A stretch of 64,000 bases of DNA from Branchiostoma floridae (lineage: Eukaryota > Chordata > Leptocardii > Amphioxiformes > Branchiostomatidae): assembly GCF_000003815.2 (NCBI RefSeq), contig NC_049979.1, positions 30,753,054 to 30,817,053 on the forward strand, read 5' to 3'. Shown in pieces: positions 24,761 through 35,310 of this stretch. The first letter of the stretch is position 1, and every line of letters starts with the position of its first letter. The position numbers and the translations under genes are program-made. Under the pieces are notes generated by a model. It made no database searches and had not been told where the DNA came from. It saw nothing but the letters and a program-made list of their open reading frames with translations.

Positions 24761-25224
24761 AAATCAGTGAGGCCGCGTAGCACAGTGGTAGTGTATTCGG
24801 CCCGTGACCGAGAGGTCGCCGGTTCGAATCCGCCTGCCGTGTTGCCGGTCTTGTGCCCTTGGGAAAGGCACTTTACACGACTTTCCTCACTTTACTCAAG
24901 TGAAAATGATTCGTCCATCGGATAGGACGTTAAATGGAGGTCCCGTGTTTGGGGAGAGCCACACCCCGGGCACGTAAAAGAACCCGCCACATGTGCGATG
25001 GTGCGATGTGAGCGGATCAAACCATTCCGTCCAAAATGGGGTAGGGAATTTCCCGAGCAGCCTCGTAACCCCTGCTTTGCCTATTGAGTCAGTGAAGTCA
25101 AGCTTGCTTAAGCTTGATGTTTCTGACTTAGGGAGAAAAGATGCTGCTACAGTTATCGCTATGGGCCGCTCTTCATCACCATGATTGTAATATCAGGCCC
25201 TACGAACCTGATTTAGGAAACAAA
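24761..25224 (+). mobile_element. tRNA-derived SINE
   Basis: The 5' head at 24771-24838 is tRNA-like: A-box text TAGCACAGTGGTAG and a perfect B box GGTTCGAATCC (24821-24831), which in SINEs form an internal RNA polymerase III promoter. A non-tRNA body follows, containing CTTGGGAAAGGCACTTTACA, which has the look of a conserved SINE central domain, then an unrelated tail. It is embedded in satellite on both sides. The name of the amphioxus SINE family is not certain to me. Confidence 0.75.
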
Positions 25225-25837
25225 TCCGTGTCGGTAAGATATATATTGCAAGGTTTAAAGAAAATAGTTTGCTTTTTTTCTTAAAGCCGGACGTGTTTGC
25301 AAATGTCGTGTCTGTAAGATGGAAAGTATAACGTTTTTTTTAAAGTCCTCCGTATTTCTCTTGATCCTGTGTGTTTGTCATAGCCGTGTCTGTAAGATTA
25401 AATTTGCTTTGTTTAAACAAAATCCTCCGGGTTTTTTTTCGGAACCTTTGTGTAGATTAAAGCCATGTCTGTGAGATGTGAAGTGCAAGGTATGGAAAAT
25501 ATTCTCTGTTTTTCTCTCGAAACCTGTGAGTTGGTAAAAGCTGTGTCTATAAGATGTTAAATTTAAGGTTTGGAAAAAATCCTCCTTTTATCTCAGAACT
25601 TGTATTTGTAATAGACGTGATCGTAAGATTAAAAGAGAAAAGTATGAATAAAATTCTCATTTTTTCAAAGGGGAACCTGTGTGTTTGTAAAAGCCGTCTC
25701 TGTACGAACTAAAAGTGTAATGTTTAGAAAAATTCCTCCGTTTTTGTCTCGGAACATGTGTGTTTGTAATAGCCGTGTCGGAAGTGTAAGGTTTGGAAAA
25801 AATCCTCTGAATTTCTCTCGGAACCTGTGTGTCTGTG
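25225..25837 (+). repeat. Satellite array, segment 10 (last)
   Basis: Last recognisable run of ~78-bp monomers, including a GATCGTAAGATTAAAAG relative of the GACCGTCAG variant. It stops at the truncated type A element; I see no monomers to the right of 25.84 kb. Confidence 0.8.
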
Positions 25838-26514
25838 AAGAATAAGACGTTTAACGTTACGTTGACGCAAAATGACGTATTTGTGTCGTCATCAATTTAA
25901 TTAAACTGGCCGGACGCATGAAAAAGGGTATTCTCATAAAACTTCAAGTAATGCTACAAAAAATGTAACAACAAGTGCAGATAACAGAATAATAATGTTT
26001 ATTACGCCTTGCGTTGCCAATAGCAAAATCATTGACGTCATAATCACAAAGGGCAACGGAAATAGGCTAAATTTCTGGGCAGATTTCTGATGAAAAAACA
26101 CCAGGTAGTTACAAATTTTAAGGGATAATTAGCTTGTTATTCATGATCTGGCCATACGGTCCGCCATCTTGGATATTGGGCTGATGACGTCATCAAATTA
26201 GCATAATTTATGCATATATAATTATGAAAGATATGCTCAATGATATAAGATTTTATTTATATAACCAAATAGCAGTAATATAGCAAATAAATGTGACAAA
26301 TATATTGCTAGAACCAAAAAAGTGATTTTTGGCAAAACTGCCTGTCAACAAACGGTTGCCATGGCAACAAGAAAACATGGAAAATTTGTCAAAGTTTGTA
26401 AAATTGTTTGCAACAATATTTTAGGACAACTCATTAAATTTCGTGGCTCTAGCATAAGCCGTTCTGGCGTTATTGGACATCAAAGTTGCCGCGGGCCTCA
26501 AAGCCACCCCCCCG
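25838..26514. mobile_element. TTAA MITE-like element, type A copy 4, both ends lost
   Basis: The interior matches type A copies 2 and 3, with GTTGCCATGGCAAC at 26355-26368, a GATGACGTCATC site and CCGCCATCTTGGAT. The left end is cut at the satellite and the right TIR is replaced by the start of the next element at 26515. Confidence 0.7.
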
Positions 26515-27108
26515 TTTACCATATCCAGACTGGGGGGGGGGGGGCTAAAAGTGCCCGCGACAACTGTGACCTCCTTTATATCCCAGACGGCTTGTGCTAG
26601 AACATCCAAACTTGGTGAGTTTTCCTAAAATATTGTTGGCATCATTTTAAAACAAATTGGGTAAGTTTATGATTTTTCGTGTTGCCATGGGAACGGGTTT
26701 CTGAAAGGCAAATTTTACAAAAATCACTAACTTTGGTTGAAACAATGGGAATTTAAGATTTTAACGGTATAACAACTCAGATTTCATCACTGCGTGGTAT
26801 TTTTTACAGAAAACATTCATATGAACAGAAGTCTAATAACACTTAAATATTAATAAGAAACCATTATTGGTAACGTTTTGATTGAGATATCTAGGTATTA
26901 TGGGAATTCCCCGTCTTAGCCAAAAATATCAATTAATGACGTCCTAATTACATCATATTACGTCATAATGATATAAAAAATTTTAAAAGTGCAAATTTGG
27001 TGATCGTACAGTAAGCCGTTTTGAAAATAGGAAGGGGGGTCGAATGACCCCCCCCCCCCCCCCCCCAGGCCAGGGAAGGCCCAAAAAGCCTAGTCTGGAT
27101 AGGGTTAA
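26515..27108. mobile_element. TTAA MITE-like element, type A' copy 1
   Basis: The left end is TTTA + CCATATCCAGACTGGG with a poly-G run; the right end is CCTAGTCTGGATAGGG + TTAA (27105-27108). The TIR differs from type A mainly in CCAGACT for TCAGACC. The interior has GTTGCCATGGGAAC, one mismatch from the palindrome. It separates type A copy 4 from a left-truncated type C element. Confidence 0.7.
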
Positions 27109-27969
27109 GTTAGTATTCCACATACATTGCTTCGTTAGTATAAGAGAAATATTTCGACATGTTAAGGTGTTGCTAATTCCACCTCATTATCATAATTTAT
27201 GCAAAAGATCAGAAGGACCATCTTTTGCACTAAACCTATTCTGACCAGAGAGGGGAATTTTGAGGCCCTCAGCAGCCTTTATGTCGCATAACTCATGAAC
27301 GGCTAATGCTAAAGCTACGAAACTTGGTAATATATCGCAAAATATTGTTAGAAAAATTTTTTGTCAATAAAGTAAATTCATCATTATTTGGGGTTGCCAT
27401 GGCAACGGAATTATGACAGGCATATTTTTGCCAAAATTTGCCAATTTCGATTTAACAAGGTTTTCTTGGTAAACAATGCTTGTTTTCTTACAACAATAAA
27501 ATTCTATGAAATTCAATGCTATTTTCATGATTCAAAATTTATAATTTATGCTAATTTCATGAAGTCATTAGTCAAAATCCAAGATGGCCGTCCCTATTAG
27601 CTAAATGACGTCACAATGTCGTCATATTATATGGTGATGACACACAAGTTTTTATGAGGATTTAGTTTTACATGTTTGATATATTCTGAAAGTTTGGTGG
27701 TGATACGATAAGTAGTTAGGGAGTTAGACCCAAAAGTTTCTTTCAAAAGCTGCACTTTTTTGCTGGGGTTCTGACGGACTGATCACGGACTTTCTTGATA
27801 GCTTCCACAGCATTGTACCAATCTTCATAAAAACTTAGGAGAAGGTATAAAATATATTGGGTGACAAAGTCACGGAAGGAATTTTTGTTCAGATAAAAAA
27901 TGTTCAAATGGTACTTCAAAATTTACGCCTGGGGTCCAAATGGACCCCGCTCTGGTGTTTGAGGGATAA
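27109..27969. mobile_element. TTAA MITE-like element, type C copy 2, left-truncated
   Basis: It matches the type C interior: GTTGCCATGGCAAC at 27393-27406, CCAAGATGGCCG, and GGGGTCCAAATGGACCCC near the right end, followed by GGTGTTTGAGGG and ATAA. The left terminal region is missing, replaced by type A'. Confidence 0.7.
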
Positions 27970-28433
27970 TTAAGAAAACATCCATTAACCATTCAGAAAA
28001 ATAATGGCAAAATAAACACACTTCAGGGGAAGGCAGGGGAGATGGGTATGGGGGTAGTATCATATCATGTATTGATATATTTACATTTCTATGATACCGT
28101 AGTTTTTTTTTTTCATAAATGTTGCAAACGGCTTTTACATTGGAATAACCGATCTTTAATGATGATTCCATCATTCTCAGGTACATATGCCACATGTTTA
28201 AAAATGATTGTGGACTGCAACTATATTTCCATTTTCTTTATGCAAAAAAACTCATTATTCGCAACATAAATGACTAATCATGTAAAGCATTACCGGACTT
28301 ACAGCGACTTATACCCAGCCAATCTATCGTGGCAAAACAGAAAACATAACCTTGTTTTGGTTGCAATAAATATGTTTAGAAATTGGAATGCAGATATAGT
28401 CAGATGTTTAAATGTCTTATCCCCAGGAATAAG

Positions 28434-28597
28434 ATGCCCGGCGGAAGAATAGAGCAAATGGAGCCAAAGTTTACCCTGGAGCAGTTTAACCTGCTGACAC
28501 GTTTGGTGTCCATTGGTGAGAGACTTCAGCAGGCCGGCCTGCCGTGGGACAACATGTTCAAAACCATCCGCATGATGCAGCAGAGCTGTCATTTAGG
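28434..28597 (+). CDS. HNF-class gene, exon 1: first HNF1-type N-terminal segment
   Basis: Encodes KFTLEQFNLLTRL...LQQAGLPWDNMF...MMQQ, matching the pattern of the HMBOX1 N-terminus (FTIEQIDLLQRLRRTGM). The exon ends GG|GTACAT, phase 2. A CCCCAG acceptor-like site sits at 28421-28426, so the ATG may lie in a second exon with a 5' UTR exon upstream. Confidence 0.75.
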
Positions 28598-31500
28598 GTA
28601 CATTTGTCATTACGTCTTAGAAATTCTAGTCTATGTTCAGATTAAAGGTTATTACCCATTACTGGTATTTTAATTAACTGATTTCTTTATACTTACTTTT
28701 AACTCTCAAGCACCCGACCTTTTTTGCTACTTAAATGACCCCAATATGATCGTACAATAAAATCTCATTTGTACTTCTTATCGGTGATCATTGTACATAC
28801 ATTGTTTTGGCAATGTAAGAGGAATATTTTGATATGTTGAGGTGTTCCTAAGTCCAGCTCATTATCATAATTTATGAAAACGATCAGAAGGACCACGTTT
28901 TGCACTAACCGTATTCTGACCAGGGAGGAGAATTTTGAGGCCTTAGGCAACTTTTCTGTCGCATAGCTCATGAACATTAAGCACTACAGCTACTAAACTT
29001 GGTAATTTATCACAAAATGTTGCTACCAAAAGTACAATAAAGTAAGTCAATAAAGTAAATTTATTTTATTTGTGTTGCCACGCAACGAAATTCTGACAGG
29101 TATAATTTTGCCAAAACTTGGCAATTTCGATTTAAACAAACAAGGTTCTCTCATTAAGCTACACTTGTTTTCTCATATCAAATTAATCCTATAAAATTTT
29201 ATGGAACTTTAATGATTCAAAAGTTACGATTTATGCTAATTTTATGACAGCATAGGTCAAAATCCAATATGGCCACCCTTTTTCGCGAAATGACGTTATA
29301 ATGTAGTCACATGATATGATGATGACACAAAATTTATTGTGAGGATACAAGTTTAAGATTTATCATCATATCATGAAAATTTGGTGGTTATACGATTAGT
29401 AGTTAAGGGGTGGGTTTTAAAAGTTTTTTTTTAAACTGCATATCCATGGACTCCAGATGGATAAACACAGTCTTTTATTTATAGTTTCCATAGACTTTCA
29501 AGATACTGAGTGACAAATTCACTGGATGATTTTTTCTTCGGATAAAAAATGTTCAAATGGCAGCCAAAATTTTCTTCAGGGGTTTAAATGGACCCAACTC
29601 AGATGTTTGAGGGTTAAAAATGAAACTTGAATCGGGATACACTCACCATGCTAAAGCCTGGCTATATATGAGGTGTTAAGAGGAAAATCTAATTAATAAA
29701 AATGCAAATGTGTATATTTCCAAAATTGTAGACCTAATGGGTCGTATGATACAATAAAGCTAACAATGACACATTGACTTTACCACATGAAGATTAAAGC
29801 TCTGTGTTAACTTAAAAGTCCATCTGTATTGGTAGAAGTTATTATTGAACTAGTTGGACTTTAAAAATTTGCCCCACACAAATTTTTGACTATACAGCAC
29901 CAGTCTTTCCATGACAAACGCTGGTGCTCTTTAGTTGAAAATTGGGGGGTGTCCAATTTTGTAGTGGATTTTACAGTCCAACAAGAAAGCCCTTTGTTGT
30001 TGCAGGGAGAAGTTACCTATGTGCGTCACTGAACCACCGATATTCACGCGTGAGCAGCTCATCCTGCTGACGCGTCAGTTGTCGGTTTATCAGAGTCTGC
30101 AGCAGACTGGTCTGTCAGAGGACAGCATCTTTCACATCATGCCCTACATGCAGCAACATATAACAACAAACATCGATATTGACGGTACATATCTGCAAGT
30201 CACGTTACTGTAACTTAATATTTTCTATGTTCGAAAGAAGGAAATGTTGCAAATATATATACATTCATTAACTTTATTTCATTTTGAATATTGGAAGATA
30301 TGGGGTATAATTGATCGTATTGGTCGTTAAAAGTTAAATAAAGGCATCCTTGTCTACATACATGACGGAAAAAAAGTCTTCTAGGTTGAAAGGAAAAAAT
30401 ATTCTGGAAAATTTTTAACCCTTTTCAGACCGTCATTCTTGAGTCATTCGTCTGACCGGGAAGGGGGAGGGGTGCTTTTGAGGCCGCCCCATCTAACTCT
30501 TTTAACTCTTAAACACGACGTCAATATAAAAATATTGCCTGAATCATTAATTATGTTATTCCGCAAAAGACAATATAGATACAAGATCAATATTTTTTTT
30601 GTAAACTATTTGATGGATAACTGGTAAATCCGAACTTTAGGGGATAATAAGCTACATTACATTATGTATGTAGTTATCTTTTATCTGTTCGTTAAATCCG
30701 CCATCTTGGATTTTCGCCGAATATGTCACCAAACTAACATAAACAATCCGTATCTATTCATTTAACCCTATCCAGAATGGCCTTGGTATTTTCTTACAGA
30801 ACACATTCATGTGAACGTTTTTAATCCGTTTTCACGGGGTTTTAGCGTTATTTGTTGAAAAATGTATCTTATGAAATTAAAGGATGATCATCCAAGATGA
30901 TCATTTTGACGTCATTTTGACGTCGTTGCGTCGGGTTTAGACAACAGAAGTCTTATAACACTTACATATTTATAAGAAACCTTTATTGGTAACTTTTTCT
31001 TTGAAGTATTTAGGTATTACGGGAATTATATGTCATAATTATACAAAAAAATTAGGAATTATAAAACTCAATGAGTATATCACTGCCTGCAAATTTGGTG
31101 ATCGTACAGTAAGCCGTTTGAAAATATGAATGCCCCAAAAGCCCAGTCTGGATAGGTTAAGAAAGCTAACGACGTTTGGTGGCTCTAGCTTAAGCCGTCC
31201 AGACAATATGCGACATGGAAGTTGGGGCGGGCCCCCCGGTCTAGATATGATTTATTATCATAGATGACTACTATGTGGGCTAACAGTGTCCGACAGACGA
31301 ATAGAAAATGCCAACAACATACACACATCATACACAACCAGATAAAAATGTGCATGTCTAATTACCTCAAAAAGAAATTTAACCCTATTCAGACCGGGCT
31401 TTTGGGGTTATCCATGAACCGGCGGGGCGGCTTTCGCTGAATAGGGTTAAAAATCGTTTGTCTATCATCTTCTAAACTTTTTGAAACTCCACTAGAACTC

Positions 31501-34500
31501 CATCAAAATGGGAAAGAGTCAAAGGAGAAAAAAGCCGAGAAGGTAGATGGTGAGGTCATTCCCTGCGTAAAGACATCTCTGGAGCAAATCACAGATGAGA
31601 AGTTAATGACAGATGTGGACGAGTTAATGCGGTAATTATTTTCTTTCTTATTTTCTTTTCTCACGCCACCTTCTACATGTATCAGTGTTTTAATGGCGAC
31701 GTATCGAATGTCCGGTAAGCACAAACATTGAGTTTTAGCCTAAATATCCGTGTGGTTATCAAGTTTTAAGGCCTCCCTCCCTGACACATGTACGTGACAG
31801 AAGTTTCTAACACAGGTCGGCCGGGTTGTGCGAGGGATGTCCACTTTCCCTGATAACCTCTTTCCGAGAGGAATGTCCCCTGGAAAGTCAAGGAGTGTCC
31901 CATTTTCTAGAGGAGGGAATATCCCCAAGCGATTGGTCGGGGTGATTTGGGTACTCTTGATAAGTGACATATCAATGGAAATATGTGTTACTTAAGAAGC
32001 GTTCGTAGAACTCAACCTCCGTGAAATGGATGAATGTGTGGTGGTTAGAGAGTGTTTTTATAGCTAGATATATGTTTTTATATTTCAGGGGCTAGCCTGA
32101 TAGTATATGATACGTCCGATTGGCAAAAATTCCCGGAATTCTACAGGAATTTTCCCGCGCCTATGTAGTTGCATCATCCCTATGGAGTTTAATCATTTGG
32201 GTTGACAGATTGTCATGGTCCTTGGAATACAATAGCTTTTATCACGGGCTGTGAGAGAGCAAGTAAAATAGCTTTTGCAATACAATTTGCATAACATGAA
32301 TAGCAGTATATAAATTTTAGCCTAAGCTACCTTTATGGCCCAAAAAAATGAAAATCCGTTGTTCCTGTTTTAAGTTATCTTCTTTGGATTGTTTTGACAA
32401 AAAAGCCCCACGCAGATAGACAAACACACAAACGCTAGTGCAAATATAAGCCATGACATATATTGAATTAACAAGTAAATACCATCTCTTTTAACAGTGT
32501 ATATAAATCATTAGGAATATGCACATCGTGAAATTTTTTTAAAACAAATCATGTTACCGGTTTCTTTTTTAAAACACCGATGTATTGTCACAAATCTATA
32601 ACAAGCAATGACGTACAAATGGTATGTTCTCTATCCAGGAAAATCGGTACAGCTATGACGGAGTTAAATGCCGAAATCAAGATTTTTCTCCGTATTCATA
32701 ACATTAGTCAAGATACCGTGTCAAAACAAATCGGCACCAGCCAGAGTGTGGTGTCAGCGTTTCTTACACATGGTCGAGGGCTGAAACCGGTCAATAAAAG
32801 AGCTCTCTATACCTGGTACCTGAGGCAGAAGAGGAATGTGTCAGGGGTATCAGGTACTTCAGTTATCTTTATTCGAATAGAAGAACATTTCTCAATACGA
32901 GAAAAAGACAGTTACCACTGACGTACAGTTTAGAATGACAATACTTCTCTGTAAACATCCTATCGTATCATTATTGCCTTATTTCAATTCATTGTATTTA
33001 ACCGTGGGATTCCGTACTGGTTTGATTTATGACTGTATCAATACTGGTAACTTGCTGGCTAATGTTAATCGAATTGTAAATTTTAACGAAAGTTGACTAT
33101 TTCCTAAGGCTGCTTGTATACATGTATCTTTTAGATACCAATTGCAGTCAGCAAAGTACCATGAAGAGGACATTCGATTTGACAAATGATAGCCCTGCTC
33201 AATGCCTTGACCACAAGCAGCGCAGGGTCAGGGTAAAGTGGCCATCAGCAGCTACAATGATACTGGAGAGGTTCTTCCAAATGGATAAAAACCCCACCGA
33301 GAACCAGAGAGAGGAGATTGCACGTGTCTGTAATGACGAGTTACAAAAAGCAGGTATGGTGTTGCAAACTTATTTAAAAGACTTTCCTTAAACTGGAGGA
33401 TTTCTGTCCAGGGAACAACCATAATCATAAACTAGTGCAGTTGCTCCCTGCTGTCCCCTGACAGGACTTTGGCACATTAATCGACTCTCCAGACCACATA
33501 AACTAATTAAAAACATGGAAAGTTAAACCTTGGCTGCAGGCAGAAACAATGACAACACATAACAGACAGTTATTTGCATATTACCCCTCAGGTCTGCTTG
33601 AAAAAAAATGAACTTTTACTAGTTTTAATTAAATGTTGTCAAGTAAGGTGGCCCAGTGAGTTCCAAGATGGCTGGATATTACATAGAGCAATATCCACCA
33701 CTTCAGTTTTTATGGTAGAAAGATCAACTAACACACATTAACCAGATTTTCCATTATTTTGAATTCAGTGTTATGTTGTTCTTTATCATTGTCTAAGCAA
33801 GGGCTGAATTTCAAAAATACCAATATCCTTTGTAAAAGCTATCTATTCTCATGCAGATAAGCGCTGCTACTACCAACTGTTATAATAATCAAACAAACTC
33901 AAACAAAGACACTGTTTGGCCAAAAAAAGGAAAAGGTTTAAACACCCAAACAGCATTACTTAAACAACTAAAATAGCCTTCATAAACTTAAAAAAGTACT
34001 TGGTGGAGAAAGGGGGCTAGTGGGTGGTGAGAGGACGAGCAAAAGAAATCGTGCAATCCGTTGGACAACAGGATCTCTCGAGTGATGACAAATTACGTGG
34101 TCAGGGTCAAAGTGCATCCGGGCCGAACAAAACCAATAACAGTTTGTGATGAATTGATAAAAATTACAAGCTGAACATGTAGTATCGTAAATAACGGATT
34201 TCAGCTTTTTTATCATACAAAAAGCCCTAGTTGCAAGGGGTTTATCACTTACATTGCTTTTTACTCACAGTTGTGTTCCTAGAAATATGGAGAACGTGTA
34301 TAAAAAGTGGCATAAAAACTGAAGTTTGTTTCTTTTGAAGTTTGCTATAGAATAATTCACACCACAACAACAAAAGTAACAAGGTGTTAAAACAATAAAT
34401 TCAACTTATTAGCATGTATGATAGAAATTTATATCAGATATTTCATGTTTGTTTGTACAGGTGAAGAGTACCCTCATGACCAGCTGATGACATCGGCTCA

Positions 34501-34561
34501 AGTCCAGACATGGTTCATGGATAGGTGGTTTCAGGATATAACAAAACACCAACGAAGTTAG
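28434..34561 (+). CDS. HNF-class (HMBOX1-like) homeobox gene, six coding exons
   Basis: Predicted transcription factor of 337 residues. Join: 28434-28597, 30006-30184, 31496-31631, 32639-32853, 33135-33353, 34461-34561 (1014 nt including TAG). Every intron is GT-AG and every junction keeps frame. Order: two HNF1-type N-terminal helical segments (about residues 10-52 and 65-105), a charged linker, a POU-specific-like domain (about 145-215, with EIKIFLRIHNISQDTV and GTSQSVVSAFL), and an atypical homeodomain (about 255-330) with a long helix 2-3 loop. Human HMBOX1 has one N-terminal segment, the same POU-like block and the same loop, so the class call is strong. The recognition helix reads VQTWFMDRWF where the family has WFANRR. 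In-frame ATGs at 28404 and 28383 could extend the start if no upstream exon exists. It may be the divergent amphioxus HNF-class gene Ahnfx, but I cannot confirm that. Confidence 0.85.
28699..29617. mobile_element. TTAA MITE-like element, type C copy 3, in intron 1
   Basis: TTAA (28699-28702) + CTCTCAAGCACCCGACC ... AGATGTTTGAGGG + TTAA (29614-29617), 919 bp. The interior X-box is damaged (GTTGCCACGCAAC). It lies between the two duplicated N-terminal exons of the HNF-class gene. Confidence 0.8.
30006..30184 (+). CDS. HNF-class gene, exon 2: second HNF1-type N-terminal segment
   Basis: Acceptor TTGTTGTTGCAG|GG, donor G|GTACAT. Encodes IFTREQLILLTRQL...LQQTGLSEDSIF...MQQ, clearly a diverged copy of exon 1 (FTxEQxxLLTR, LQQxGL, MQQ all shared). 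It enters in phase 2 and leaves in phase 1, so exon 1 cannot splice past it in frame to exon 3. Confidence 0.8.
30415..31245. mobile_element. TTAA MITE-like element, type A copy 5, in intron 2
   Basis: TTAA (30415-30418) + CCCTTTTCAGACCGTC. The interior has CCGCCATCTTGGAT and ends around 31245 in a GGGCGGGCCCCCCGG stretch; the right TIR is decayed. A type A' element (30762-31160) is inserted in its middle. Confidence 0.65.
30762..31160. mobile_element. TTAA MITE-like element, type A' copy 2, nested
   Basis: TTAA (30762-30765) + CCCTATCCAGAATGG ... CCCAGTCTGGATAGG + TTAA (31157-31160), 399 bp. It splits type A copy 5. Internally deleted compared with the 594-bp copy at 26515. Confidence 0.75.
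31379..31450. mobile_element. 72-bp minimal TTAA element, type A ends
   Basis: TTAA (31379-31382) + CCCTATTCAGACCGGGC ... CGCTGAATAGGG + TTAA (31447-31450). Only about 64 bp lie between the TTAAs, with almost no interior. It lies in intron 2 of the HNF-class gene, 45 bp before exon 3. Either an extreme internal deletion or a residue of gap repair. Confidence 0.8.
31496..31631 (+). CDS. HNF-class gene, exon 3: charged linker
   Basis: Acceptor CCACTAG|AA, donor CG|GTAATT. Encodes a Lys/Glu-rich linker ending in DVDELMR, which lines up with DDKVEELMR just before the POU-like domain of HMBOX1. Phase 1 in, phase 2 out. Confidence 0.8.
32300..32440 (+). repeat. Short fragment of the 9.4-10.3 kb repeat family
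   Basis: Shares AAAATCCGTTGTTCC, a TGTTTTGACAAAAAAGCCCC block and an AGACAAACACACAAACG tail with the repeat at 9427-10269. It lies in intron 3. Confidence 0.5.
32639..32853 (+). CDS. HNF-class gene, exon 4: POU-specific-like domain
   Basis: Acceptor TTCTCTATCCAG|G, donor TCAG|GTACTT. Encodes about 71 residues with EIKIFLRIHNISQDTV, QIGTSQSVVSAFL and KRALYTWYLRQKR, which match EIKAFLANRRISQAVV, GISQSRISHWL and KRAFYRWYQLEK in HMBOX1. The helix-turn-helix Gln-Ser positions are kept. Confidence 0.9.
33135..33353 (+). CDS. HNF-class gene, exon 5: homeodomain helices 1-2
   Basis: Acceptor ATCTTTTAG|AT, donor GCAG|GTATGG, phase 1 on both sides. Encodes a basic stretch (KQRRVRVKW) then ATMILERFFQMDKNPTENQR and EEIARVCNDELQKA, matching homeodomain helices 1 and 2 of HMBOX1 (ESYFNENQYPDEAKREEIA). 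Confidence 0.85.
33405..33990 (+). repeat. Dispersed repeat, related to 51166-51600
   Basis: A block with GGGAACAACCATAAT, CCAGACCACATAAACTAA and GCAGGCAGAAACAATGA has a diverged counterpart at 51166 (GGGAACAGCCATAAC, TTAGACCACATTAAACAA, GCAGGCAGAAATAAAAACC). It fills most of intron 5. No coding potential. Confidence 0.5.
34461..34561 (+). CDS. HNF-class gene, exon 6: degenerate homeodomain helix 3 and stop
   Basis: Acceptor TTGTTTGTACAG|GT. Encodes GEEYPHDQLMTSAQVQTWF then MDRWFQDITKHQRS and TAG at 34559-34561. Trp48 and Phe49 are kept; Asn51 is Asp and Arg53 is Trp, and the basic C-terminal tail of helix 3 is largely lost. A TTAA element starts 53 bp after the stop. Confidence 0.85.
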
Positions 34562-34613
34562 CTTTGCGGAAATAGGTTTCTCAAAGATATCAAAAAATCG
34601 TACACTACCAGAT

Positions 34614-35092
34614 TTAACTAATCTCGACTGGAATACCTGGGGCCGGGGGGGGGGGGGTGACTTTTGTCCCTTCGTAATTTCAAAACGGCTTGGGTTACAA
34701 TGATAAAAATTTGGAAGGGGCAATGTACTAGCAAAGCTTTATGTTTTCTGTAATGTTGGTAGCGTTCTGACGTAATATGACGTAGTAATACGTGATTATG
34801 ACGTCATAGTATCATATGTTTGACTTAAACCGTCTATATATAGAATTTCCGCTTTACGCTACCTAATTAGTATGTAGGTCTGCCAAGTCTTTTGTTGCCA
34901 ATGTCGACGACACTGAGGCATATATAACGTCATAAAATTACGTCATTTTTTTTCTTGGAATTGATGCCAACAAAATTTAAGGAAAAGTCACCAAGTTTCG
35001 CAGTTCTAGCACACGTCGTTCGACAGTCATACGACGTCAAAGTTGGTGCTGGAACTTTACCCCCCCCCCCCCCCGCAACTAGATAGGGTTAA
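34614..35092. mobile_element. TTAA MITE-like element, type A variant, downstream of the HNF-class gene
   Basis: TTAA (34614-34617) + CTAATCTCGACTGG ... CAACTAGATAGGG + TTAA (35089-35092), with poly-G and poly-C tracts next to the ends as in other type A copies. Interior TGACGT sites and a TGACGTCATAG block are present. 479 bp. Confidence 0.6.
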
Positions 35093-35310
35093 TAAGTAAA
35101 TAACAGTCGTCCTATCATTTCGCCTCTTATTTCAATAATGGGTTTTTATCAGACAATAAAGATATAAAATGAATTACTCGATCGTAGACCTTGCATTATG
35201 AGTTGAGGTTCAGTTGCAAAAGGTAAACAAGGACTGAGAGTAAACCTAGGAGTATGTTCATTGCATGGTCTTTAATGTCGAGTTGTATTATTCAAACACA
35301 TGCTTTCATT

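Noticed and set aside
24771-24838. Possible functional tRNA gene
   Set aside because: The A and B boxes are present, but the anticodon loop lacks the usual U33, and a long SINE body follows directly, so it is a SINE head.
28299-28592. 97-residue minus-strand ORF overlapping homeobox exon 1
   Set aside because: Antisense shadow of a confirmed exon; no motif.
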